A DNA stretch of 64,000 bases, taken from the NCBI RefSeq assembly GCF_037975245.1, contig NC_092582.1, forward strand, positions 18,130,577-18,194,576, in the 5' to 3' direction. Both the position numbers and the translations under genes were made by a program. The notes beneath the pieces were generated by a model. The model was not told the DNA's origin, did not search any database, and saw only the letters and a program-made list of their open reading frames with translations. Of this stretch, positions 1-12,800 are shown one piece after another (within the stretch, counting starts at the first letter, position 1; the number at the start of each line of letters is the position of its first letter). Source of the stretch: Apostichopus japonicus. Taxonomy: Eukaryota > Echinodermata > Holothuroidea > Aspidochirotida > Stichopodidae.

Positions 1-539
1 AGGCTACTCCAATGACAAACTGGTCTTGGGGTTGCTTGAGTCTTTGCTTATCATTCTCCTAGGTTCAATGGCTTAAACCGTTTACAACGTAGAGAGGGGA
101 TCATTTAAACCACTGCATGGTTAGGCTTTCTAATCTGAGTTTGTGTTGGTCATAAGGCTACATAGACAGCTGGAGGATAAGTTTGTTTTGTTTTTGCTTC
201 CGTTAATAGCACTGAAAATTATTTTTGGTCATTTTGGAAGGACTTAAAGCTAAATAAAGCAATTTTCTAGTGGCTAAAGTTCTTGTTTAACAAAATGGAG
301 AGCAAAACTCATCATAATAGCATATCCAGAAGGAGGAACAAGGTATTGCTTGTAATGGACGTTTCAACCAACATTGCAGAAAATTATTTCTCTTTGATAA
401 ACAGTTGTTGCATTGTCTGCTGGACTATGCAAGAAAATCCCTTTGAAAGAAGTCTGTTCTTTTAGTGTGTGTAAGAAAAGTTTTACTTATAAAAGATAGG
501 CTTGTCACTCATTGCTTTCTTCTCCTTGTCTTGCTGCAG

Positions 540-818
540 GTTTACTCAGAGATGGCTAGAAACTTTAACTTTCACATTTCGATGTTAGAGAGAGAATTCT
601 ACTGGTACAAACGTTGGAGGTGCAAAAACACATGTTTCCTGACGTACAACTATCGCATGGTAAAGGAGATCCTCGATTTCATCGCTCGGTATCACTACCA
701 GAGCCCACTGGTAGCTAAAGGCGATCACTATCGTCACCATGACTATCACCCCATGTCCTTCCTCACAGTGAAGGGAAATGATCAATTGATTGGCACCTCT
801 TACATCAACATGGCTGAG
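540..818 (+). CDS. Gene A exon: helicase 1, motif IV region
   Basis: A 279-nt exon (93 codons) starting after the acceptor at 539 and ending at a GTAAAT donor. It contains the TYNYRM segment, which matches SF1 motif IV (the UPF1-family x-YRM signature). The matching exon of gene B (62454-62732) has the same length. They differ at 15 bases, 7 of them changing an amino acid. The preceding exons carrying Walker A and DEAG boxes are outside the window. Confidence 0.88.
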
Positions 819-3800
819 GTAAATATTTTAGAAATCCTTGTAAATATATCAGTTATTGTAGAAAAGAGGAAGAGATACTCTAGAAATAACTGTGCTGGAA
901 AATTTAGTAAAGGAGAAGAGGAGAAAAGGAGTAAAAATATACCATCTCAAACAGCAAGCTTACAATTGAAGCTACTGGGTTAGTCAGTTACTGCTGGACA
1001 GGTCAGTTACTGCTGGACTAGTCAGTTACTGCTGGACTAGTCATTTACTGCTGGACTAGTCTGTTACTACTGGAATAGTCAGTTGCTGTTAGACTAGTCA
1101 GTTGCTGTTAGACTAGTCAGTTACTGCTGAACTAGTCAGTTACTGCTGGACTAGTCAGTCACTGCTGGACTAGTCTGTTACTACTGGATTAGTCAGTTGC
1201 TGCTGGACTAGTCAGTTACAGTACTACTAGAGTAGTCAGTTACAGGCCTCCAATTTCACAATTTTAAGGGCAAGGCCACCTTGGCCTTGAATGGGGCAAA
1301 ATTTAAAGGGCTCCAAGGCCATAAGGTAAGGCACCAAGGCCAGCTTGCATCTTAACAAAGGGCAACAAGGACATAAATATTAAACATCATGAAACAGTTC
1401 AGGTCCTGGCGGCTGTTTTAATGAAGCAGAACTGTAGAAGGTGTAGTGTTCAACCGATTAACCTAATCGGAATCGGTACGAATATTGCATAATCGGTACA
1501 TAATCGGAATCGGTAAAAATTACGTGGAATACCAGTTATGTCATACCGATTATTCAAAAACATATGGAAGGTGAAAATATCATTATCCAAAAACATATGG
1601 AAGTTGAAAATATCAACTGATGTATTAGGTTTGTTCTTTTACTATGAAATATTAAAAAAAGGCACCCCCTATACGTCTTTCACAGTGTATACTTTCATCA
1701 AATTAGGCTGCCAGGGTCGCCAATTTTGCTTCCCTCGTGGTTATTGACTTCATATTTCTTGGCACAGTAAGCATAGCAGCAATAGCAATTTCGCGAATTC
1801 AGGAATGTGCTGGACAGGGTAGGAAATAAGCGGGGGCGATGGGCGATTCGCCCTCGCAAGTGCTAAAAAGCCCTCCTAAAGCACAATTACGAGTGCGAAA
1901 AAGAAAAATGAATTATAAAAAAAATCGCCCTCGTTATATCAGGTGTCTGTGTAAAATTAATTGTGACATGCGTTTGCTTTAGCTAGGAATTGCAGTTGCA
2001 TCGCGAATCGCGCAAACAGTTTTCACACATCCCGCATCAAATTTGAAGCAGTGCGAGAGGGTCGCCCACAATCACCGGGAACTTCCCGTGGTAAATTACG
2101 GCCTGCAGTACCAGCGAAAATAACCTAAAATCCTCACAAATCTCCGACCACATGGTAGCCTTACTTCACACTAAATCAACTGCTTGGAAATCTAAACTTG
2201 ACATCTGTTTATTCGCTCTAGTTGTGTCGCAAATAAAAACTAAAAATATCCACGGAAACTGCAATCTTCGACCACATGTTAGCCTAACAACCACACTAAG
2301 TCAATGGGAAATGTAGCCTAACCATCGGTTTGCAAAAAAAAAAAAAAAAAAAATTGCGTAGCTTAGTTTACAACTTTCCATTTGCTGGAAATCGGCATTT
2401 GTTTGGAAAGGTAATGTAAGTGATATGTCTTATAGAGGGAATGCTATATTTTATATTGGAGTAGTTTCTAGTTGTTATTATTTCTTTACATCAATCTGGT
2501 ATTACATTTTAGAGTAATTTTAAACAAGTTACGATGGTACAATTTGCTTTTCAGTTTGATTGGCCTAAGCTTACACATTCTAATTGAACCTGAATGGAGT
2601 TATATAGGTAACGAATAGGTATGTTTAACTTCAAGTTCATAACATTTCTATTTGTTCATAAACGGTATAATACTGAAAATAAGTACAAAATAATGTCGGA
2701 ATGAAGGCAATATGTCATTAAAATTTACACTTTGGTAAAGATTGAAGATGGATGGTTTGTCTGAGATACTTTTTGAGATGGATATTTTGAGTAACTATTC
2801 TTAGCCCATTTCAAGCCATTAACAGGTGACATTCACGTCGAGGTGGTTAGGCCATTCGCTTAGCACAGTGCTGACTAGGTAGGATGTCATATCTCCGTAT
2901 TTTGGAAATTAAAAAAAAAAAAAAACCTTTTTTTTTCTTTCCGAGAAACTCCAGAGGTAATTTGGTACATACAAAATGATACCTTAGAGCCTTGTATAAC
3001 AACGAAGCAAAAGGAAACAGGGGAAAATCACAACAATAACTGTTTCTGTCAAACTTTATTGCCGATTTTGTATAAACGGGATATTTTCTCATTTTCAAAT
3101 AATCGGAATCGGAATCGGTACGATTATGAAAAAAATAATCGGTAATCGGTATTTTCTGTTATGCATAATCGGTTGAACACTAAGAAGGTGGTCTTTCTCA
3201 CTTTGCTTTCCTTTTTTTCCAATAGAATTATTTAACCCATAGATAACTTAGTGAATGGTATACACAATAGATAGGGCAGATGGCTCAGTGCCTTAGCTTG
3301 GCTGTTTGACAGGGGTGGCCTAGCCCACCCCTTTTTTCGCCCATCCTGCCGTTTCAACCAATTTTTACCCCACTCCCCCTCCCCTTCATCCGCCCTTGTA
3401 CTTCCATACTCGCCAACTACGTAGTACTAGCTCCATTCATTGACTCTTCAAAACTCCCTGTTCCTACAGTGTGCATCCTCGCTAAATTCCATACAGTTCA
3501 CTGTACTATTGCATGTACATAGGCCTGTTCGAACTTCATTTCAACTACACATGCACAAAACCTGACCCAACATTTATCCTGGGCTAGGCTCTTTGCAAAC
3601 AATCATATCTACGAAAATTACAGCAGGCCTATGTGAAATGTTTTTTACAGAATGTGGATTAAAACATCAAACTTCAATGTCTACTTTGAAGATTCACAGT
3701 AGTTACACACCAACGTTGCACCAAAAAAATCAGCTGATGCATGTGGTCAATTGGACGGCAAAAAAATTTGCAACAGAAACCACTGTGGTATGAATGCACA

Positions 3801-6800
3801 TTTCACATTAGCAACTATCAATGCAGAGAGAAGAAACCTACTGTGAGATGTAATATCCTTTTCAGGATCACAGATGTTAGCTTCCCACAAAATTCATAGA
3901 TTGTCTCAATTCATAACATTTTCTGATCAAAACAATGATTCAAATATTATGTGACAATTCAAGTGCATCTTCTTACCAGGAGTAATTGTCAAAAGTTACG
4001 TAGGATGGTATGCGGCAAGACCTAACATTATGATATTTAAGTGCGCACATATGATAGCCTATACAACAAACTTTGTTATATCTACACAGGGGAAAGTAAC
4101 GTTGCAAGTAATTGTTGTTAAACAACTTCGTGTTCATTGAGCACAGATGCAGAATGTTTCCAGACAATGGATAGGGACTATAATCAAATCAAATTACTGG
4201 AATTTTGGAAAAGCATCATTGTCTATATTAGCAAAATCTCTGTAATGGAGTGTTGTAAACCCTGTACCTTGTGGTTGATTGTTATGATATATATATTTTC
4301 AAACGAATTCAATGATCTGTAAGAGTTGGAGAAATTTTGGTTCTTGTCAGAAGAGGTTGTGGTTTTTTGAAAGAAAAAATGAAAGATGTTCATTAAAAAA
4401 TGTGTTTTATTATGTTTTCCGTTGACCTAGTTGTCCGGATGTGCAAGGGGTTTGTTTCTCAAAAAGGGCACAGCGGCCATCGGAGCAAAAAGGGCAAGGC
4501 ATTTTGGCCATAAAAACGTCAGATTTCCTATAGGCACCAAGGCCAGTTGGAAGGGCACCATCGGCCATGGCCGTCGTGGGCGCCGTGATATTGAGGCCTG
4601 CAGTTACTGCTGGACTAGTCAGTTGTTGCGGGACTGTCATATTAGTTTGCATAGAACCAGGTCTTGAGCTGATGCATTTTGTATCTCTCTTCGTAGGTCA
4701 ATGCAATCGTTCAAGAAGTTCAGGAGCTGGCAAGAAGATGGCCCCATCAGTGGGGAGATTTAGACATTGCAGTCTTAACACCCTACAGGCTTCAGGTAAG
4801 CAAAATATGTTTAAATAAGAAGCCTGTCATTGTCAGAAGATGAAGCCATTCTTGCCAAAATGTCAATTTGCACAAAACTTAGGCTTTCTAGTTTTCAACA
4901 ACTTTGCCATTAGTTTTTATTTGTGATCAAATTTCATATTCAGTCTCCTAATCGCATGTGAATTAAATTTCAGCTTTGATTAATTATGAAGATATTTACA
5001 CCATTGTGGTCAGTTACTGCATGGCAACAATAAAGTGTTGACAAGGACCTGCCCAAAAACATTTCCATTAAATTAATGTGTACTCTGCATTAAGTATAGA
5101 ACACTTTATGCATATATTGTAACAATTAAGTTTAACATAATATTATTAATGATATGAAGATTTTTTTATCTTAATATTTTATTATTTGGTGGTATCGTTG
5201 GTTTAATAGAAATTGGCTCACTTGCTTTGAATTTTTTTTCTACAGTGAGCACTTGTTGGTAGATATGTACATTTGACAAATTTTAAAATAAAGGAGTGAG
5301 AAAAAGCTTTGAATTTCATTTACACTATTATGGAAAAGCATCAGGATGACAACATTTCTAGAATGTGAAGTTAATACAATATATGTACTTGCATGTTTTT
5401 ATCCCATCTGTTACTTGTCATTTAGCCTCTGAAAAAGATCCTACTATGACCGAAATGTCAGGCCAACTTACTTTTACACAATATATATGTAAAATATAAT
5501 TGATACAAGTTTTGAGAAAATGGTTAATTTTGAACATTCCTATCCTGCAGGTTGATCAGATAAGGAATAAACTTCGAGCAGTGGGGCTTGGAAAAGTCAA
5601 TGTTGAAGGTGTCCAAAATGTTCAAGGTAGGTAGTATTTAATCAAACTGGGGGGGGGGGTGGGCATAGTTCAGGACAAGGTTAATAAGGGTGGCAAGAAA
5701 GTTTATCTAAAAATCAATATGCTTTGTTTATTCCTTACTGAAGGCAACAGCAAACTATGCTACCAGTACATTAAGATTACACTACTGATACTTATAGTGA
5801 TTATGAATGTTCTGTATTGTCTAACAGTAACATAACCGTACTGGTATTGTACCTGTATTGCCCTAAAAGCTGAGTGAAAATATCACTGTTCTATGCAATT
5901 TTTCATATTAATATTCATTATTTTTATTGAGTTATCTGTCATTAAACATTTGGAGCTGAATAAAATTAGCCAGATGTATTAAAGAGTCCGTAGATTCTAC
6001 AGACTTCAATCAAAATTTGCAAGCCCCGCCCAACAGATCATACGCCAATCATATCTCTCTGTTTTGTTCAGGACTGTTAGTACATGACTGTACTGGTATT
6101 GTACCTAACAGTGACTTTGCAATTTAATCAGCCTTTGCTTGATTTGTGTTGCTTAATTTCAGGTAAGCAGTTCCGAGCTGTTTTCATCAGCACAGTTAGG
6201 ACCAGAAACACATTGAACAAAGCGCAAATTACGGCCATATCAAATTCTGGCCAAGCCCACAATGAGCAGTATTACTATGGGTTCCTATCTGACGAGGGAG
6301 AACTAATTACAGCCATTACCCGTTGCCAGTGTCTTCTCTACGTCATTGGAGATCCCATTGCTCTGTGCTCTGTAGGAGATTGTCATGGAACTTGGGAGAA
6401 ATATATTAAGGAATGTCAGGAAAATTACAGTCTCTTTCCAATTGGAACGACTCTGCAATCCATCAAACAAGAAATTGAGGCAGCTAAGCAACAGTTAAAC
6501 CCATTTGCATCCAGTTTTCAACCAATTGAAAGAAGAATTGAAGAACCAAAACAGGTTCAAGAACCTGCTAAAGAGTCTTCTCCATATCCTAAGCCACCGG
6601 CAATGCCCTCGGCGTGGACAAAGGGACCACCAAAGATTGTGGGAACCAGCAGTGCCTTCACCAGCAACCCTTCCTCAAGTTCAAGTAACATTTCGCTGCA
6701 GAGACTCTCTAGTTCTGAGTTTCCACCACTTTATGAACCCACAGAGGAGGTTGCAGAGGACGAGTTTGGTGACTATGAAGAAGAATTGGAGATTGACGAT

Positions 6801-9800
6801 GACATCTTGAAAGAATTGAGAAAACAAGTGCAGAAAGATGAGAGAACACTGAAACAAGATAAAACACTTTGGGACGTTTTAGAGGAAGCTACCGAGCAGT
6901 CTGCTGGTGATGGTAATGATGAGGATGATAATGATAGTTTTATCTTGCACACCTCAGGAAGTGAAAATGAAGAGGAAATTGAAGAAGCTGGCCATGATGA
7001 GAAAAATGATGATGATGTCGGCATATTTCTGGAGCCTATTGATCAGCCTCCTGCAGGAGATGACAGTTTGTTGGATCAGACAGATGCCCTGCCTTCTTCA
7101 ACAGGTATTAATTTTCACATGGTAGAGAGAGATGGGGGTATATATCTAGTTCGAGGTAATGCGAATCGTCCCAACCTTCAGAGTGCCAGAGATAACGAAG
7201 TCTATGATTCTGATGAGGACGAAGAAGTGAGGGAAACTAGGTTGAACCAAGATGACACAGATGACTGGCTCCAGAAGACCGTCGAACATCCGGAACAGTA
7301 CAAGATCTGTGTCGTGAGGTTTGAGCCAACGGGAAGGGTCTATGCGGTTTTAGCCGACGGTAGCTCAACCGAGGAGATCATCATCAGCAGTAAGAGGAGA
7401 CGGGAACGAGCACTAGATGGAGACAAGGTGGTGATACACATTCTCTCTGAGACAGAAGGGGATTATGAGACTCTGCCTCTGACACAAGCTGATGATAGTA
7501 AACCTACAAAGCTTTATGGGGAAGTTAAACACATCCTGGAAAGGTCGGTCAATCCAAAATTCAAGAAATTTGTGTGTACTATTGACCAAGTCAATTATGA
7601 TCTCATGTGTCCTGTTGATCGAAGCTCGCCAAAGATGTTTCCCATGGGTCGTAAGAAGGGGGAAAAAAGAGGTCACGGCTCTGCAACAAAGCTTCAAATA
7701 TACAAAATTAGGAACCAAGGAAATGGTGTATTTGAGAAAGACAGGATAGTTTCTGTGAGTTATCAAGACAAATCCAACCAACTCTTTGTTGTGCAATACT
7801 ATGAATGGTTTCCAAATACCCCATATCCCATGGGGCTTGTTACAGAGGTGTTGCCACCATGCGATTCACCAAGAAATGGAATGAGAATCTTAAAGCTAAT
7901 GCATGGTGTCAAAGATAATTGGCATCGTTCACTTGCTCATGAAATTGAAGAACAATTTCCAGACAACTGGGAGATACCTAAATCAGAGTTGATAATCAGA
8001 GCTGGTGGGGACTTTCGCAACAAGGACGTATTTACAGTGGACCCACCTGAGTCAAAAGACCTTGATGATGCACTTCATGTTGAGAAGTTGACCGATGGTA
8101 GATTAAGGGTTGGTGTACACATTGCAGATGTTTCCTACTTTATTAAGAAAGGTTCCAATCTGGATAAAGAGGCCAGCAAGAGAGGGGTTACCTTTTATCC
8201 ACACTTTCATGCCAAAGCCAGTCACATGTTACCAACTCAGTTCAGCACCAATCTGTGCAGTCTTCTTCCTTCCAAAGACAGACTGACTCTGACTGTCTTG
8301 TTCACATTCAATAAAAGTGGTGCACTCATCGGGGATCCCGAAATTTTAAGATCCGTTGTCTGTTCAGTGCAGAGATTGAGCTATGGACAGGTTGAGGTAC
8401 TTTTGGCAGACCAGATAGGTGACCAGGATATATTGCCAGTTGTGAGAAGCCAATTAAAAGATCTACAAAATCTAACCGCCTTTCTTCGAGCAGAGAGACT
8501 AGGTGATGGCCGCTTCTTTAACCAACCAGATGAGGGAGAGCAGGAGGCTAAAAACTTGATGGCTCACACCCTTGTCGAAGAAATGATGATTCTTGCAAAT
8601 GAGGTGGTAGGTAATTATTTGGTTAAAAACACAGGAAGAAATGTCCCTGTCAGATGTCAGCCTCCCCCAGATCCGGCAAAGGCTCAAGATTGGCTTACCA
8701 ACTTTGGCAACGAGGCAGATGCTGGCCTGAAATTATCATCAGTGCTGCCATTGATCAAAGAAGTGACCAATGAAGACAGCAATGGAAATCCACTGCAACA
8801 CATTGACGGGGATGAAGAAGGCAGCATTCCGGACAGTGATGTTAGTGACTTTAGCATGGAGGATGATGGTCAAGAAGCGTCGAGTGTTCCATTGACAAAA
8901 GCAACGTGGCAAAATATCAGAAACACTTTGGCAAATGATAACCATTCTCACCTGGAGCTTCAATACATTATAGGTAATGAAGGAGGACATCCTAAGCAAG
9001 CTGTTGCTCTGTCTCATCTTTACAAGATACTCGGCAATGCGCTGTACACCAATGCAAGCGATCAGCAACATGGATGTCATCACTTCTCTCTTCAGAAAGA
9101 CTTTTACACTCATTTTACTTCCCCAATTAGAAGATTCATTGACCTTGTTGTTCACCGGATGCTGGTTGCAAGTCTTAAAGGAGAAGAACCGCCTTACAGT
9201 GCCAGGGAGTTGGATGAAATTTGCCATCATTGTAACAACCAAACCTTTAAGGCAAATAAATTTGGTAAGATGACACAGTGTCTGCTAATGGCACTTAAGT
9301 TAAAGGTGGCAGCAGAGCCTAAGTTGTCATTTATAGAATCTGCCAATGATTCTGGCCTTCGAGTGTTGTATCCTCATGAGAGATACCTTCAAGCAACACG
9401 GAGCTCAACCAGCATTCCTCTTAAGCATCTGAAGCCTTCTAAGAAACCGGATGATGGAGAAACAATAAATTCAGTAATTCTTCAATTTAAAAACAGCATC
9501 TATGACTACAAAGCTAAAGTTCCTGAGATCAGGGCCAGAGATGCCACCTTGAAAACAGATAGGTTCATCCAACCAGTTCCAAAGTCATCTTGGACTAAGA
9601 TTCTTTCTGCTCTGAAAGATGATGATGAACTTCAGATGGAAGACTTGCTATATGAGATGGTTCGGGATGTCGAAATGGGTCTGTCAGCCAGTGAGGACCA
9701 ATCGTCAAGGATTTCTGAAATTACCAGTGAAGTTGATGTCCGAACCTCTACCGGAGACGACGTGGCCCCCAAGAAGTATGTAGACTTTAGATGTGACTTT

Positions 9801-12800
9801 GAATCTGGTCAAGTGGTTCAGGTACAGCTGACAGCAGGACTGGAACAGGGATTGCTTGTACCAAAAATACAGCTATTTAATATGTCCCCAAAGTTCAACT
9901 TTTGCATTGAACACCGGGAAAATCCTATCATCTGTTTTGCAAAGTTAGCTGAAAAGCCTCCAGACAAGTGTAAGACAGTCACACAATATGTAGAATCCTG
10001 GCTCCCTCTGGTGGAAATGATGGTGGTACATAATACTGTGTCTGGAGATGAGACCACCTACATTCGAGATGTGCCAGTGGAATGGTTTAAGGAGCAAAGG
10101 AAGAACGGCTCAGTGGTAAAATGCGGCTGCTTCTCACTGAAGATGGACTGGTGCAATGATAGAAACATCAAACTTTATTTGCCTCAGAAAGGTAAACATG
10201 ATCAACATTCCAACAGGAAGAAGATGACAGAGGACGACGTCGCCGAAGAAGATTTGCTGGCCAGAAGTTATCTCTGCATCCGTGTGCATGGTCATACCAT
10301 AAACCCCAGCACTCAAATGAAACTTAAGAAGCTGGAACATAAGCCAGGAAGTAGCTTTGACACCACAAACCCTCACAGTGGAAGCATGTCATTGGTCATC
10401 CACGCAGTTACAAGTTCAGTAACGGAAGACAAGAAGAACGACACTGTTAATATAGTATTTGAAGAGCATTATACCTCGTGCGAGATTCCAGACGAACTAT
10501 TTGATCAGACGAAGAAGTCTTTGACCCTTTGCACTATTGAAATGATCCCAAAATCAAGTCCAGATAGGTGAGTGTTTCGAGTTTCAAAGCATTTAGCTAT
10601 GAAATTGTAATACCTTGATCATAGATTTGAAGCAGTCATCAGGGTTTGACTTTGCTGTTAAGATGGCAGAAATTTTGCTAAATAAGCCAAAAATGGAAGA
10701 AATTTTTGTAAAGGTATTACCATAAGTCACCAAAAATGGCAAAAAGTTGACATATTATTTCATATTGGGTGGAGATGAGATGTTGTAAATAGTTGGTTAT
10801 TGAAACCTATTATGGTTGCCAGAGCAATGGTTGCCATGGTAAAAAATAATTGTTCCTGAGCAGTGACTTCCAGGGGGTCACCTATGGCAGAGTAACTGAG
10901 GGTGATCATAAGTCCATATCAGGAAGAGCTGTCCATGTGTTTGTCTGTTACACTTTCATTTTGTATTCATAAAATGCTCGTAAATGGCTGAGCTGATTTT
11001 CTTCAAACTTGGTAGGAACATGTGTCTCCCAGATATTTAGAAGGAAAATTCAAATTACACAAAAATTCATTGGTGTTACTTCAAGAAGAACCATTGAATT
11101 GACTTGCCATCTTCATTGATATTGTTAGGTCTGTCAACAAATGTGGTTACCATGGTAAATGGGATCAATGGTTACAGGGTGCAGTCTTGGATGTATCACT
11201 TTAGTGAAAATAGTTGTTGCAACCTCCTCTTAAATAGCCCAGGTGCTTTTATAAACTTATTAGGAAGGTGCCCTGTGTAGGTAACTTGTGTGTCTTGCAT
11301 TCCTTTAGAACAAAAGGTCCAACAGCAAATCAAGCAAAAGTTCTTTTTAGCTGTAACTCCAAGGGGAATTATTGAATTGACATGCAATCTTTTCAATAGG
11401 CATGTCAAGTGCTTCAAACTATGTGGTTGCTATGATAACTTAGACCAAGGTTACACAGCCAAAATGTTCAAATTTTAGTTGAGTCTTTCTGTTAAAACAG
11501 CTCCTTAATGGCTTAGCAGATATTCTTCAAGTGTGTAAATTGTTGAATGGGTGGGTATTTGCATGCTCACGTTCTGGTGTTGTTCCATGGTTTACTTTTG
11601 TCAGTTTTAGTCTATTCTAGTCTAAATTCTAATAGGTGTATTAAGATCAAACATATTTATGATCATTTATAGAAATTAACAATATAAGCACTTACAAAAG
11701 GAAGTGTCAGAAAGCATCACAGAGTAAACAGAAAAATATTATAGTAAGGCATCTAAATCTAAGACTCTAAATTGGATAAAAAGAAAAACTCTGTAAGATA
11801 TTATATTTATTTTTGAAAGTTAGTGTCCCAAAATGTGGTTACCATGGTGACTGCAGTCAGATATCAAACATACAATTTTAGTGCCAATATGCGGATGTTT
11901 TTCCCACAGACGAGTAGAACAGGCAGTGGTGATGGTTGCTGATACAAAAGTGTGCAGGAATCTAATCCGTCACATCTGTTTACAACGTCCTCTGATTGAT
12001 ATGAACAATGTGGAAGACAGTGATGGTAGGCCTTAATTGAATAAACGTGAACCAATTAATCGTAACCCAATCAACTTTGGTTTAAATGAAATTTTATCCT
12101 GTTTAATTCAATCAACATTGAAATGTAAGGGGTTACTACTATTGTGCCACGTATGAGGGTAAGGGGAGGATAGGGCAGAGGAGACAGGGCTACATTTTGG
12201 CCCTTCCCCACTTAGAGATGTAGTCCACAGGATTGCTTATTCTAAAATATTTTTGTGACATTAATACAAGACACCATGGAAACGGTTTCCTGATCATGTA
12301 TGTACGAGAGGTTGTGGGTGGGTCAGATGGAAGGAGAATTGCATTCTACAGCTGTCTTTTTATACTATCATGGTATAGTTGGTTTATCACTACTACTTAT
12401 AACCTTTCTCCTTCTTTCACTTCTTTAAATATCAAAGTTGTTTCCAAATACCTTCTGAGACATGGGCCAAGGTTCAACTTATCACAAAATATTCCTGGAT
12501 TGAATTATAGCCCTCCCAACGAGTCACAGAAAAAGGCACTCCAGTTTGCATTGTCAAATACCTTTACAGTCATCCAGGGACCACCAGGTAAAAATAAATT
12601 ATAATTTAAGCTTTCTCTGTTTTTTTTTATAATATGACATGTAGTAAGCTAAGTAATTAACCTTATGTCATTGTAGTTTCATGAGTGCTTGGGTATCCAT
12701 ATCTGGGAATTTAATTTCATAAAGTTAATTTTGAAAGTAAGTTTCAATGTTACTCAACCTGCATCAAACAAGGTATGCAATTGTTGAGGATAAAAAAGCA

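Larger units (their letters stand above)
1243..4600. mobile_element. Large insertion in a gene A intron with inverted-repeat-like ends
   Basis: About 3.36 kb is absent from the same intron of gene B. It begins CAGGCCTCCAATTTCAC and ends with the near inverse GTGATATTGAGGCCTG. Both ends carry clusters of AAGGGCA and CACCAAGGCCA. CAGTTAC flanks both sides, but the target is itself a repeat, so a true target duplication is uncertain. It encodes no recognisable transposase and contains the nested element at 1444-3182. Probably a non-autonomous hAT-like element. Confidence 0.65.

Noticed and set aside
283-465. Short open frame (MESKTHHNSISRRR...) with a similar frame at 62211-62417
   Set aside because: Both lie in the same intron of the paralogous genes, so similarity is explained by the duplication. 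Many changes alter residues, and there is no independent coding signal.
981-1242. Regular repeat that could look like a CRISPR array
   Set aside because: Units abut without unique spacers, and the context is a spliced eukaryotic gene. It is a minisatellite.
8739-9242. 167-codon frame on the - strand
   Set aside because: Antisense shadow of the RNB exon, which has clear family motifs on the + strand.
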